Source of the DNA: a virus
Direction: 5' to 3' (one strand)
DNA: 31,620 nucleotides
Virus record (IMG/VR): IMGVR_UViG_3300015371_000120
Coordinates: 1-31,620 of that record
Below are positions 12,644 through 20,475 of this stretch, piece after piece (the stretch's first letter is position 1; every line of letters starts with the position of its first letter). Position numbers and translations under genes: made by a program. The notes under the pieces are model-generated. The model searched no databases and had not been told where the DNA came from. It saw only the letters and a program-made list of their open reading frames with translations.

Positions 12644-13297
12644 ATGCAGCTGCTGCACAAAGACTTTCGACTCGACCTGAAAGCGGTCGACGACGAGGGG
12701 GTCATTGAGGGTTACGCCAGCGTGTTCGGCGGCGCGCCAGACCTGTACGGCGACGTCATCGCCAAGGGCGCATTTACGGCCAGCCTCGCCGCCCACCAGC
12801 TGGCCGAAACCGCGCCGCTGATGCTGTGGGGCCATGACGGTTCACAGCCGCCCATCGGCAATTGGGTCGAGGTCGCGGAAGACCGCAAAGGCCTGTGGGT
12901 CAAGGGAACGATCGACCTCGACGACCCCCTCGGCCAGCGGGTTCACCGCGCCCTCAAACGCAGGGCCATGAAAGGCCTGTCGATTGGTTATGAAACCAAG
13001 GAATCCGAGGCCGACCCCAAGCGACCAGGCGTTCGGATTCTGACCGCCGTTGACCTGTGGGAAATCTCGCCGGTGAACTTTCCGGCGCAGACCCGGGCGG
13101 CGGTCGACACGGTCAAGAGTTACGCGACGGCGGGGTGCCTGCCGTCACTCAAAGAATTCGAGGGTTACCTGCGCGAGGCAGGGTTCTCGAAAAGCCAAGC
13201 CACCGCAATCGCGGGCAAGGGCTTGGCCCACCTTATTCGGAGTGAGTCCGGCGAGGGTGACCAGCGGGCCATGTTCCTGCGTGGCCTGAAGGGCTGA
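12644..13297 (+). CDS. Prohead (head maturation) protease, HK97 type
   Basis: A 217-aa serine protease of the U35 / HK97 prohead type, which removes scaffold parts of the capsid protein during maturation. The pattern is standard: IEGYASVFGGAPDLYGDVIAKGAF, then PLMLWGHDGSQPPIGNW (with the active His in WGHD), KGLSIGYET (with the active Ser in GLSIGY), and LWEISPVNFPA. AAGGGGA stands before the ATG. The gene order portal, protease, capsid is the common HK97 order. The C-terminal 50 residues are outside the conserved core. Confidence 0.95.
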   Translation: MQLLHKDFRLDLKAVDDEGVIEGYASVFGGAPDLYGDVIAKGAFTASLAAHQLAETAPLMLWGHDGSQPPIGNWVEVAEDRKGLWVKGTIDLDDPLGQRVHRALKRRAMKGLSIGYETKESEADPKRPGVRILTAVDLWEISPVNFPAQTRAAVDTVKSYATAGCLPSLKEFEGYLREAGFSKSQATAIAGKGLAHLIRSESGEGDQRAMFLRGLKG

Positions 13298-13328
13298 ACG
13301 CCCACCACCTAGTTCAAGGATTCCAATC

Positions 13329-14666
13329 ATGACCAAGACCAGCCTGCTTTGCGGGGCATATCCGCTTGGCCCGATGACTGCTGCCGAACGTGCGACCGGC
13401 AGGTATATGCGCGGGCCTGACCACACTGCCGACGGCGACGGCACCAGCGGCGACGGCCAGACCGTCGAGCAGCTGGCCGCCGAAGTGCGGGCCGAATTCG
13501 ACAAGCGCATTGACGAGGTGAAAGCGGTTGCCGAGGAAGCAATCGGCAAGGCCGCCAAGGGCGAGTTCACCGACGCCGACCGCAAGAAAGTCGACGACGC
13601 CCTGAATGACCGGGCCGAGAGCAAGCAGCGCCTCGACGAACTCGAACAGAAACTTGCCCGCCGGGGCAGCAGCGAACCGACCACGCCGCGCACCCCCGGG
13701 TATCAGTTCATCGAGTCCGACGAGGTCAAGCAGTTCTGCGCCAATCCGACGGCGGGCCGCCGGGTGGGGGTCGAGGTCAAGGCGATCATTTCCGGCGACA
13801 GCGGCGCAAGTGCCGGGGCCGCCGGTGACCTCGTGGTGCCGTTCCGTGTTCCCGAGGTCGTCGCCCCGCCGCAGCGCCGCATGACGGTTCGCGACCTGAT
13901 TACCCCGGGCCGCACCAATTCGAGCTCGATTCAATATCCGGTCGAGACGGCGTATGTGAACGCCGCCGCGACGGTCGCTGAATCGGGGGCGGTGACCAAG
14001 CCGCAGTCTGACCTGACGTTCGACATTCGCACGGCAGCGGTGACCACCATTGCCCATTGGGTATTGGCGACCCGGCAGATTCTCGACGACGCCCCGATGC
14101 TGCAAAGCTACATTGACGGCAGGCTGCGGTACGGCCTCGCCTACGCTGAAGAATTGCAGCTGCTCATGGGCGACGGCACCGGCACCAACCTGAACGGCAT
14201 TTACACGCAGGCCACGGCCATGACCGACCCGGGCATTGTCGCGACGCCGCAGAAACTCGACGTGCTGCGGTTCGCAATGCTTCAGTCGTCACTGGCCGAA
14301 TATCCGGCAAGCGGCATGGTGCTGCACCCGACCGATTGGGCAGGCATTGAACTGACCAAGGACTCGCAGGGCCGGTACATCATCGGCGACCCCAAGGCCG
14401 ACGCCCCGGCGCGGGTCTGGGGTCTGCCCGTGGTGGCAACGCAGGCCATGCTGGTCGGCAAGTTCCTCGTCGGTGCGTTCATGTTGGGCGCGCAGATTTT
14501 CGACCGGCAGGACGCCCGGGTCGAACTGTCGACCGAGGACTCGGATAATTTCAGGAAAAACTTGGTCACCATCTTGGCCGAGGAACGGCTGGCCCTTGCG
14601 GTCTATCGGCCCGGTGCATTCGTCAAAGGAGACTTTGCCGCAATGATTACCGCCCTGACCACCTAA
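13329..14666 (+). CDS. Major capsid protein (HK97 fold)
   Basis: A 445-aa HK97-type capsid protein. The first 125 residues form a charged coiled-coil delta domain (VEQLAAEVRAEFDKRIDEVKAVAEEAI...), which acts as internal scaffold and is normally cut away by the prohead protease. The shell part runs from about residue 130 and has the usual features: GGxLVP-like GAAGDLVVPFRVPEVV, RDLITPGRTNSSSIQYP, TIAHWVLATRQILDDAP, LLMGDGTGTNLNGI, and LVGKFLVGAF near the end. The ribosome site AAGGA precedes the ATG. A strong terminator follows the gene. Confidence 0.96.
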   Translation: MTKTSLLCGAYPLGPMTAAERATGRYMRGPDHTADGDGTSGDGQTVEQLAAEVRAEFDKRIDEVKAVAEEAIGKAAKGEFTDADRKKVDDALNDRAESKQRLDELEQKLARRGSSEPTTPRTPGYQFIESDEVKQFCANPTAGRRVGVEVKAIISGDSGASAGAAGDLVVPFRVPEVVAPPQRRMTVRDLITPGRTNSSSIQYPVETAYVNAAATVAESGAVTKPQSDLTFDIRTAAVTTIAHWVLATRQILDDAPMLQSYIDGRLRYGLAYAEELQLLMGDGTGTNLNGIYTQATAMTDPGIVATPQKLDVLRFAMLQSSLAEYPASGMVLHPTDWAGIELTKDSQGRYIIGDPKADAPARVWGLPVVATQAMLVGKFLVGAFMLGAQIFDRQDARVELSTEDSDNFRKNLVTILAEERLALAVYRPGAFVKGDFAAMITALTT

Positions 14667-14685
14667 CCCTGTCCGACCCCGGGCT

Positions 14686-14718
14686 TGGGGGCGGTGCGTC
14701 TTGCCGCCCCCATTTTTT
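14686..14718 (+). terminator. Terminator directly after the capsid gene
   Basis: Nine-base perfect stem, TGGGGGCGG (14686-14694) with CCGCCCCCA (14704-14712), a nine-base loop and six T. It sits in the middle of the structural operon, so it should lower transcription of the downstream genes relative to capsid, unless polymerase is made resistant to termination. Confidence 0.88.
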
Positions 14719-14736
14719 CAGAAAGGAACTGCCGCC

Positions 14737-14952
14737 GTGACCAAGCCAAGAAAGCCTGCCGACCAAGCACCGGCCACCGCGCCGCCGGTTGAACCCGGCA
14801 TAATCGAACCGGTCATTTATCCACCGAACGGCGACAACGGCGGCGACGCCGAACAGCTGCCGGTCGAGGAACCCGACGAGGAACCCGACGAGGTCGCGGA
14901 ACCCGACGAGGCCGACCATCCAGGCGAACCCGAATCCGAACCGAAAGGCTGA
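14737..14952 (+). CDS. Acidic Pro/Glu-rich small protein, 71 aa
   Basis: A 71-aa protein that is almost certainly disordered. The second half repeats EEPDE-type units (VEEPDEEPDEVAEPDEADH). It starts with GTG after GAAAGGAAC. Small acidic proteins next to the capsid gene can be head decoration or assembly factors, but no family was recognised. It lies behind the terminator at 14686-14718, and the next gene follows five bases later. Confidence 0.68.
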   Translation: MTKPRKPADQAPATAPPVEPGIIEPVIYPPNGDNGGDAEQLPVEEPDEEPDEVAEPDEADHPGEPESEPKG

Positions 14953-14957
14953 CCGCC

Positions 14958-15281
14958 ATGACCGACAAGACCAAGGCCGAGGTCGCGCTGACTGCCGACA
15001 CCGACCCGATTCTGACCGACGAGGAATTCGCCGACCTCGACACCGACGGCGACGGCGTCGTTCACCTGATGGAGTCCGAACTGATTGCCGGGGCATTGAG
15101 CAAGGACGCCGACGAACCGCAGCAGCGGCAGAACATCGTCATTCATAAAATGGAAGTGGAAATGAACAGCGACGGGGTCGCGCCAATCGACCCGACGCCG
15201 CCCGACCCCGAGGCCCCAATCGACTCCCGCAAGGGTGACGAACCCGGGCCAAGGCCGACGCTGCACAGCAAGCGCCGCTAG
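14958..15281 (+). CDS. Small protein with an EF-hand calcium-binding loop, 107 aa
   Basis: A 107-aa protein of the head region. Residues 28-39 (DTDGDGVVHLME) form a canonical 12-residue EF-hand loop, with acidic residues at positions 1, 3, 5 and 12 and Gly at 6. It is preceded by LTDEEFADL and followed by a helix. Only one loop is seen, so calcium binding would need a dimer or a partner. The C-terminal half is Pro/Asp rich and likely disordered. Placed between capsid and head-tail connector genes, it may help stabilise or decorate the head. The role is inferred; the loop is plain in the sequence. Confidence 0.78.
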   Translation: MTDKTKAEVALTADTDPILTDEEFADLDTDGDGVVHLMESELIAGALSKDADEPQQRQNIVIHKMEVEMNSDGVAPIDPTPPDPEAPIDSRKGDEPGPRPTLHSKRR

Positions 15282-15290
15282 GCCGAACCA

Positions 15291-15797
15291 ATGGCGACCG
15301 CGCCCCCCGAACCCCTCGACCTCGAAGACGTCAAAGAATATCTGCGGGTGACCGACGACGTCGAGGATTCCAAGATCACGGCCATGATTCCCCGCGCCCG
15401 CCTGTGGGTCGAGGAACACACTGGTATCGCCCTGATTGAACGGCAGTTCACCGAACTGCACACGCCACGAGGCGGGTCGGTCAGGCTGTACCGGGGGCCG
15501 CTGGTCGCGGTGGGTTCGGTCGCCTACGTTGACGGCGAGGACGCCGACCAGACGTTCGAGGCGGTGGCCTATCCACCCTCGACCAAGCTGACCGGCGATT
15601 GGCCCGCGACCAACAACGGCGAACCGTTCACGGTGCAGTACACCGCAGGCCTCGCCGCCGACCAGATCGACCCCCGCCTGGTCGGCGCAATGCTGGCCCT
15701 GATTGAGGGCGAATATACTGCCGGGTTCGCCTATCCCGACGACACGATCACGGCAGCGACGAACTGCCTGTTTTACCTGAAGTTCATTGCGCCATGA
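15291..15797 (+). CDS. Head-tail connector protein (gp6-like)
   Basis: A 168-aa head-tail connector of the gp6-like / phiE125 gp8-like type, which forms a ring under the portal. The typical start is LDLEDVKEYLRVTDDVEDSKITAMIPRARLWVEEHTGIALIERQF, followed by beta-rich residues for the sequence LYRGPLVAVGSVAYVDGED, and a final helical part including LVGAMLALIEGEYTAG. It starts ten bases after the EF-hand gene and overlaps the next start (ATGA). Position directly before the head-closure gene supports the call. Confidence 0.9.
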   Translation: MATAPPEPLDLEDVKEYLRVTDDVEDSKITAMIPRARLWVEEHTGIALIERQFTELHTPRGGSVRLYRGPLVAVGSVAYVDGEDADQTFEAVAYPPSTKLTGDWPATNNGEPFTVQYTAGLAADQIDPRLVGAMLALIEGEYTAGFAYPDDTITAATNCLFYLKFIAP

Positions 15798-16153
15798 ACA
15801 CCGGCAAGTTCGACCGTCTGGTGACGATATGGACTCCGGTGGCGACGGCCCTCGACGGGTGGCATGAACCCGCCGACGAACCGCCGACCGGCATTGAGGT
15901 TGACGCATGGGCGTCAATCAAGACGGCCCCCGGCACCGAACGCTTTGCCAACGCCGAAAACGCCGCGACCGCCCCGCTGCAGTTCTTTTTCCGGTGGCGC
16001 GCCAACCTCGTCACGCCGCTGTCGGTCATCAGTTACGACGGCCAGCAGTACGACGTGAAATCAATTGAGGAACTAGGCCGTCGGCAGCGCCTGCGGGTGC
16101 TGGCCGTGGCGCGACTTTCGACCGAGCTGGCGACGGTTCGGGCGGTGAACTAG
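15794..16153 (+). CDS. Head-tail joining / head closure protein
   Basis: A 119-aa beta-rich protein of the phage head-tail adaptor type (SPP1 gp16-like). Typical are an N-terminal GKFDRLVTIWTPVATALDG, a strand DAWASIKTAPGTERF, and a core FFFRWRANLVTPLSVISYDGQQYDVKSIEELGRRQRLRVLA. It closes the connector before the tail is attached. It starts in an ATGA overlap and ends in a TAGTG overlap with the next gene. Confidence 0.88.
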   Translation: MNTGKFDRLVTIWTPVATALDGWHEPADEPPTGIEVDAWASIKTAPGTERFANAENAATAPLQFFFRWRANLVTPLSVISYDGQQYDVKSIEELGRRQRLRVLAVARLSTELATVRAVN

Positions 16154-16593
16154 TGGCCGACGGGGCCGAGGTTAAAGGGTTTCAAGAGGCCCGCGAATCC
16201 TTGCACGAAATGAGCAAGGCCATGCAGCGCGGCGTCGGCAGGCGGGCGCTGTTCGCCGCTGCCGAGGTCATTGCCGCCGCCACCCGCGCCCGCGCCCCGG
16301 TGTCGAGCGACCCGAACGACAAGACCCCCGGGTCGCTGAAAGCGGCCCCCAAGGCGGTCACTGCCAAACCCGGCAAGCGGGCGCTGGTGCAGGCCGCCGT
16401 GCTGGTCGAAGACCCGGCGGCGGTCAGGGTCGAGTACGGCAGTGTTCACAACAAACCCGCCGAACCGTTTTTCAGGCCAGCAATCGACGCCACCAAGGCC
16501 GCCGCCACCGAGGTCTTTGCGGCGCAGCTGGCGGTCGAGGTGGTGGCCGCCGCCGAACGGGCGGCCAAGAGGTCAAAGGCAGCTGCGAAATGA
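16153..16593 (+). CDS. HK97 gp10-like tail completion protein
   Basis: A 146-aa protein of the HK97 gp10 type, involved in joining tail to head. It starts with GTG overlapping the previous stop. Family-like features are MQRGVGRRALFAAAEVIAAATRARAPV, then the strand region VLVEDPAAVRVEYGSVHNKPAEPFFRPAID, and a helical Lys/Ala-rich tail. The motif of a conserved GS..N/H..P.PF/FRPA sequence is well seen. It overlaps the next start (ATGA). Confidence 0.9.
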   Translation: MADGAEVKGFQEARESLHEMSKAMQRGVGRRALFAAAEVIAAATRARAPVSSDPNDKTPGSLKAAPKAVTAKPGKRALVQAAVLVEDPAAVRVEYGSVHNKPAEPFFRPAIDATKAAATEVFAAQLAVEVVAAAERAAKRSKAAAK

Positions 16594-17009
16594 TGCTTGG
16601 CCCCGCTTTGATTGCCCGCCTGGAAAGCGCCGCCGACGTGACGGCGCTGGTCGCCGACCGGATTTATTGGCTGGTCAGGCCGCAGGGCCAGACAGACGAC
16701 CTGCCTGCGATTGTCCTGCAGCTGGTCAGTGAGGAACGGGCGCAGCACCTCAAGGGCTGGCAGGATATGTTCGAGGCCCGCCTGCAAGTGGCCTGCATGG
16801 CGACCCGCTATTCGATCAGTCGCCAGCTGGCCGAGGCCGCAATCGCGGCGCTGGTCGAGGTGGCCGAGGTGACCGACCCGGCAGGCGACGACGTGCTGTT
16901 TTGGCGGGCGGCAATCGACGGCCCCCGCGACCTCGGTGGTCAGGATGACACCCGCTTTGTTCACCGGGCGGTGGTGGACATTTTGTTGCGGTACGGAACC
17001 GCCGCCTAA
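16590..17009 (+). CDS. Tail completion / terminator protein (DUF3168-like)
   Basis: A 139-aa protein of the DUF3168 / gp17-like type, which sits at the head-proximal end of the tail and ends tube growth. Typical residues are LIARLESAADVTALVADRIYWLVRPQGQTDDLPAIVLQLVSEE, a strand LQVACMATRYSISRQLAEA, and a final strand FVHRAVVDILLRY. It is ATGA-coupled to the gp10-like gene and precedes the major tail protein, the expected order. Confidence 0.88.
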   Translation: MMLGPALIARLESAADVTALVADRIYWLVRPQGQTDDLPAIVLQLVSEERAQHLKGWQDMFEARLQVACMATRYSISRQLAEAAIAALVEVAEVTDPAGDDVLFWRAAIDGPRDLGGQDDTRFVHRAVVDILLRYGTAA

Positions 17010-17027
17010 CCCAAAGGAAACCAGAAA

Positions 17028-17564
17028 ATGGCAGACGACCAGCTAGCCGGTATCGGCTGGGGCGGCGAGTTTTGGCTGTCCAACGGGGCGACCCCGACGC
17101 CCGTGCTTACTGAACTTGTGCAGGTCAAGTCTTTCACCCTGCCGCAAGACGAGGTCGAACAGGTGGAAACCAGCCACCTGAAGTCACCCGGTCGGCGTCG
17201 CGAATATGCCCCGGGCATGATCGAGGGCGGCGAGTTCGAGGTGGTGCTGAATTTCCGCGCAGGCAGCGACACCGACCAGCTGCTGGCCGAGGCGTTGACG
17301 GCAGGCGACACCCGCGACTTCAAGGCGGTCATTCCCGAACGGGGCGTTCCGGTCTGGGATATTGAAGGCGAGTGCATCGTGTCCGGTTACGACCGGGGCG
17401 AGGTGAACATTGATGACGCCATGGAAGCGACGGTAACCTGCAAGATCACAGGCCTGCCGGTCGAGGCCGCGCACACGATTACCGGCACCGAAGTCGTGCT
17501 GCCTGAAGTGGCCGCCAAGGAAAAGCAGGCCGAGGCCGACAAGGCCAAGAAAAAGGCGGCCTGA
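17028..17564 (+). CDS. Major tail (tube) protein
   Basis: A 178-aa beta-rich protein expected to build the tail tube. It fits major tail proteins of siphoviruses: an N-terminal LAGIGWGGEFWLSNG, LVQVKSFTLPQDEVEQVETSHLKSPGRRREYAPGMIEGGEFEVVLNF, and the terminal strands VNIDDAMEATVTCKITG. The Lys/Ala-rich C-terminal tail is disordered. The ribosome site is AAAGGAAA. It is followed directly by the tail-assembly-chaperone gene, as in most siphoviruses. Confidence 0.92.
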   Translation: MADDQLAGIGWGGEFWLSNGATPTPVLTELVQVKSFTLPQDEVEQVETSHLKSPGRRREYAPGMIEGGEFEVVLNFRAGSDTDQLLAEALTAGDTRDFKAVIPERGVPVWDIEGECIVSGYDRGEVNIDDAMEATVTCKITGLPVEAAHTITGTEVVLPEVAAKEKQAEADKAKKKAA

Positions 17565-17566
17565 CC

Positions 17567-17968
17567 ATGGCGAACAAAGTGTTCGGCGAGGCCATGCTGA
17601 CCCTCGCAGACGGTCGTGAACTGACCATGCGGTTCGACTTTGGCGCGCTGTGCGAGGCTGAAGACGCCGCCGACAAAGGCACCGAGGCCATCATGAAAGA
17701 AATGGCCTCGGGTGGTGCGCGCCTGTCGACCGCCCGGGCCATGCTGTACGGCGGCCTGCGCCACTATCACCCCGACGTCACGCTCGACGAGTGCGGCGAC
17801 CTGCTGATGAGTGACGGCAGCGCAGTCAGTAAGGCCATGGGCGACGCTATGCAGGCCATGGCCGACAGGCAGCAACCAAACCCTCGGCCCGGGGCGGCGG
17901 CAGGCAAGAAAGCACCGCCCCGTGGGATTGGGATTCGCTCCTCGAATGTTGGTGCGAAAGCGGCCTAG
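17567..17968 (+). CDS. Tail assembly chaperone, first part (gpG-like)
   Basis: A 133-aa protein matching the gene-transfer-agent / DUF3356-like tail chaperones: VFGEAMLTLADGRELTMRFDFGALCEAEDA, then STARAMLYGGLRHYHPDVTLDECGDLL, and a disordered Gly/Ala/Lys tail. These proteins coat the tape measure before the tube forms. It starts two bases after the major tail stop. The frame one step back is open from 17833 to 18267 without any start codon, which points to a frameshifted longer product as in lambda G/GT. Confidence 0.88.
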   Translation: MANKVFGEAMLTLADGRELTMRFDFGALCEAEDAADKGTEAIMKEMASGGARLSTARAMLYGGLRHYHPDVTLDECGDLLMSDGSAVSKAMGDAMQAMADRQQPNPRPGAAAGKKAPPRGIGIRSSNVGAKAA

Positions 17969-18267
17969 ACCCGGCGCAGTTCTGGCGACAGACGCCCCGC
18001 ACATTTGCCGCAACAATGCGCGGTCGGGTCAAAGGCCTGACTGAACGCATTGTGCTGGTCGCGCACCAGACCGAGGCCATGGCGCGGCAAAAGGTCTTGA
18101 AGTCGCCCGACCACTACCTGAACGGCAAGCACCAGCACCAGCGCCGACCGGGTGCGCGGGCCGTCGCCGCCGCCATGCTGCAAGCTGAAAAGCGTGGCCT
18201 GAACGTCACCGTTCGCCGCCTGGAACCCGGGCAGCACCGCCTGCTGCCACCACCCAGAAAGGACTGA
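17833..18267 (+). CDS. Tail assembly chaperone, second part (gpT-like), expected by -1 frameshift
   Basis: This stretch is open in the frame one base back from the gpG-like gene. It encodes APWDWDSLLECWCESGLDPAQFWRQTPRTFAATM starting near 17920, the block typical of the downstream tail chaperone (Trp-Asp-Trp near the start, FW..TPxxF later), then a helical basic end. No ATG, GTG or TTG occurs in this frame between the stop at 17830 and 17920, so the protein must come from ribosomes that slip. The first in-frame ATG, at 18016, would lose the conserved block. I do not see a textbook slippery heptamer; GGCAAGAAAGCA (17903-17914) is the best place. It ends seven bases before the tape measure. Confidence 0.75.
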   Translation, partial: GHGRRYAGHGRQAATKPSARGGGRQESTAPWDWDSLLECWCESGLDPAQFWRQTPRTFAATMRGRVKGLTERIVLVAHQTEAMARQKVLKSPDHYLNGKHQHQRRPGARAVAAAMLQAEKRGLNVTVRRLEPGQHRLLPPPRKD

Positions 18268-18274
18268 AAAGCCA

Positions 18275-20473
18275 ATGGCTGGCACCGTTCTCGGTTACCT
18301 GAAATTCATGCTTGGGTTCGACACGGTCGCATTCAAGAAAGGTATGACCGAGGCCGAAAAAGACCTCGTGCGCCTGCAAAAGAAAATGGAAAAATTCGGC
18401 AAGGGCATGGCCGACCTCGGCAAGAAAATGTCGATTGGAATCACTGCCCCGCTGACTGCCTTTGTTGCGGTCGGCATTAACGAGGCCCGCGAAACCGCCG
18501 ACGCCATGGCGCAGGTCGAGGCCAGCCTGAACTCAATGGGCGGAGCGTCGCGCAAGACCGCCGCCGAACTGGCCGACGTCGCCGACGAACTGGAACTGCA
18601 CAGTGTTTACGAGGCCGACCAGATTCTGCGCGACGTGTCGGCCAACCTGCTGACGTTCGGCAACATCAGCGGCGAGACGTTCAACCAGACGCAGCAGGTC
18701 GTGGTCGACTTGGCGACCAAGATGAAAACCGACCTGCTTTCAGCGACGCTGCTGGTCGGCAAGGCATTGAACGACCCGGTCAAGGGCATGGCCGGATTGG
18801 GCCGCGCAGGCATTCAATTCACCGCCTCGCAGAAAGAGGTCATCAAGACGCTGGCGACGACCGGCCACCTCGCCGAAGCGCAGGCCATTATTCTGAAAGA
18901 ATTGCAGCGGCAGTTCGGCGGTTCGGCGCAGGCCGCGCAGAATGCCGACCCCTACAATCGGCTGTCGGACTCTTTCAAAAATCTCGCCGAGTCAGTCGGC
19001 ACGACCCTGCTGCCGTTCCTCATTGAGTTCAGCAACAAACTGGCCGACCTGCTTGACGATTTTTCGCGCCTGTCGCCCGCGACCAAGAGTCTGATTGTCA
19101 CCCTCGTCGCCGTCGCCGCAGCGGCTGGCCCGGTGGTTTATGTCATCGGCAACCTGATTACCCTGTTTGCCAGCGTCAAGGTCGTGGCGCTGTTCGCACA
19201 GGGCCTGCTTGGCCTTGCCTCTGCCGAGGCGGCAGCGGCGTCGGGCGCGGTCGCGGCGGGCGTCGCGATCAACACGCTGCTGTGGCCGATTGGCCTGATT
19301 ACCGCCGGGGTCATTGCCTTGTATGTGGCATGGCGGAATTGGGAAAAGATTCAGGCGATTGCCGCAGGCGTTTATCGGGCTGTCGAAAACTTCCTCGGCC
19401 CGCGCCTGACCAAGCTGCTGATGAACCTGTTGGGGCCAATTACGCTTGTCGTGAAAGGCTTCAATGCCCTGATGAATCTAATCGGTGGCCCCGCCAAGGC
19501 CGAACCGAAAATGATTACTGACACGACCACGGCATTCGCGCAGCTGAAGTATGAATTCGGGCAGGGTGCCGCCAAGGCCGACGACGCGGCGGGCGGAATC
19601 ACCAAGGTCGCCAAGGCGGCCAAGGCGGCCAAACCCGAGGTCGACAAGCTGAAGCAGGCATTCGAGTCCATGTGGAACAGGCTGTTCCCCGAACAGGTCA
19701 AGTTCGACGAGTACATGGCCGACCTCGCGAGGATAAACAAAGCCCTCGCCGACCACAAGATCACGCTTGAAGCGGCGACCGAGGCGGCCCGCCGGTTGCA
19801 TAACGAGTACGCCGGAATGCCGACCATCGGCGCAGGCCTGCCCGACATTAAACTCGACACCGGATTCGACCCTGAAGAACAGATTATCAAGGACGAGGAT
19901 TGGGAACGGCAGCACAAGGAAAGCCTCGACAAAATGGTTGAGGCGAACCGGGCCAAGACGCAGGAAATGGCCGAGGCGTGGGGAAAAATGGCGTCGGAAG
20001 CAATCGGCAGCATGAAAGGCATGGTCGACGCATTCAAGTCGGGCGACATTCTTGGCGGCATTCAGAAACTGCTCGACGCCATTTTGCAGGTCACCAAGTC
20101 ATTGCGGACTCTCGGGGTCTTTGGGGCCGTCGGCGGCGCGTCTGTCGGCAGCGCCTCGGTCGGCGGGGCGCGGGCCGGGTTCGGCGGCGCGCTGGCGCGG
20201 GGCGGGCCGGTCGTACCGGGCAAGACCTACATGGTCGGCGAGAACGGCCCCGAATGGTTCAGCACCAAGCGCAAGGGGTTCGTCACCCCGAACAGCCGAG
20301 AGGCGCAGCCGCAGCGGGTGGTGGTCGTGCCGTCGCCTTACTTTGACGTCGTGGTCGACAGCCGCGCCGCCAACGTCGCCGCGCCCATGGCAGGGCAGGC
20401 GGCAGTGATTGGCGTGTCGGGCAGCGAGGCCCGCATGGCGCGCCGTTCCAGGCGAAACCTGTTGGCGGCCTGA
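18275..20473 (+). CDS. Tail tape measure protein
   Basis: A 732-aa tape measure protein, setting tail length and entering the cell envelope with the DNA. It has a coiled N-terminal region (FKKGMTEAEKDLVRLQKKMEKFGKGMADLGKKM), the TP901-type block with SLNSMGGASRKTAAELADVADELE and LLVGKALNDPVKGMAGLGRAGI, several hydrophobic stretches between about residues 270 and 370 (SLIVTLVAVAAAAGPVVYV; LITAGVIALYVAW), Lys/Glu-rich helices to about 610, and a Gly-rich end with ARGGPVVPGKTYMVGENGPEWF, a common closing motif. Its length is moderate, so a fairly short tail (order of 100 nm) is expected. Confidence 0.95.
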   Translation: MAGTVLGYLKFMLGFDTVAFKKGMTEAEKDLVRLQKKMEKFGKGMADLGKKMSIGITAPLTAFVAVGINEARETADAMAQVEASLNSMGGASRKTAAELADVADELELHSVYEADQILRDVSANLLTFGNISGETFNQTQQVVVDLATKMKTDLLSATLLVGKALNDPVKGMAGLGRAGIQFTASQKEVIKTLATTGHLAEAQAIILKELQRQFGGSAQAAQNADPYNRLSDSFKNLAESVGTTLLPFLIEFSNKLADLLDDFSRLSPATKSLIVTLVAVAAAAGPVVYVIGNLITLFASVKVVALFAQGLLGLASAEAAAASGAVAAGVAINTLLWPIGLITAGVIALYVAWRNWEKIQAIAAGVYRAVENFLGPRLTKLLMNLLGPITLVVKGFNALMNLIGGPAKAEPKMITDTTTAFAQLKYEFGQGAAKADDAAGGITKVAKAAKAAKPEVDKLKQAFESMWNRLFPEQVKFDEYMADLARINKALADHKITLEAATEAARRLHNEYAGMPTIGAGLPDIKLDTGFDPEEQIIKDEDWERQHKESLDKMVEANRAKTQEMAEAWGKMASEAIGSMKGMVDAFKSGDILGGIQKLLDAILQVTKSLRTLGVFGAVGGASVGSASVGGARAGFGGALARGGPVVPGKTYMVGENGPEWFSTKRKGFVTPNSREAQPQRVVVVPSPYFDVVVDSRAANVAAPMAGQAAVIGVSGSEARMARRSRRNLLAA

Positions 20474-20475
20474 CC

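Noticed and set aside
14817-15917. Minus-strand open frame of 366 codons under the connector genes
   Set aside because: It lies opposite recognisable head-tail genes, starts in no sensible context and has no domain pattern.
18016-18267. Separate 83-codon gene starting at the ATG 18016
   Set aside because: It would drop the conserved WDWD...FW block that lies upstream in the same frame; a frameshift product explains the data better.
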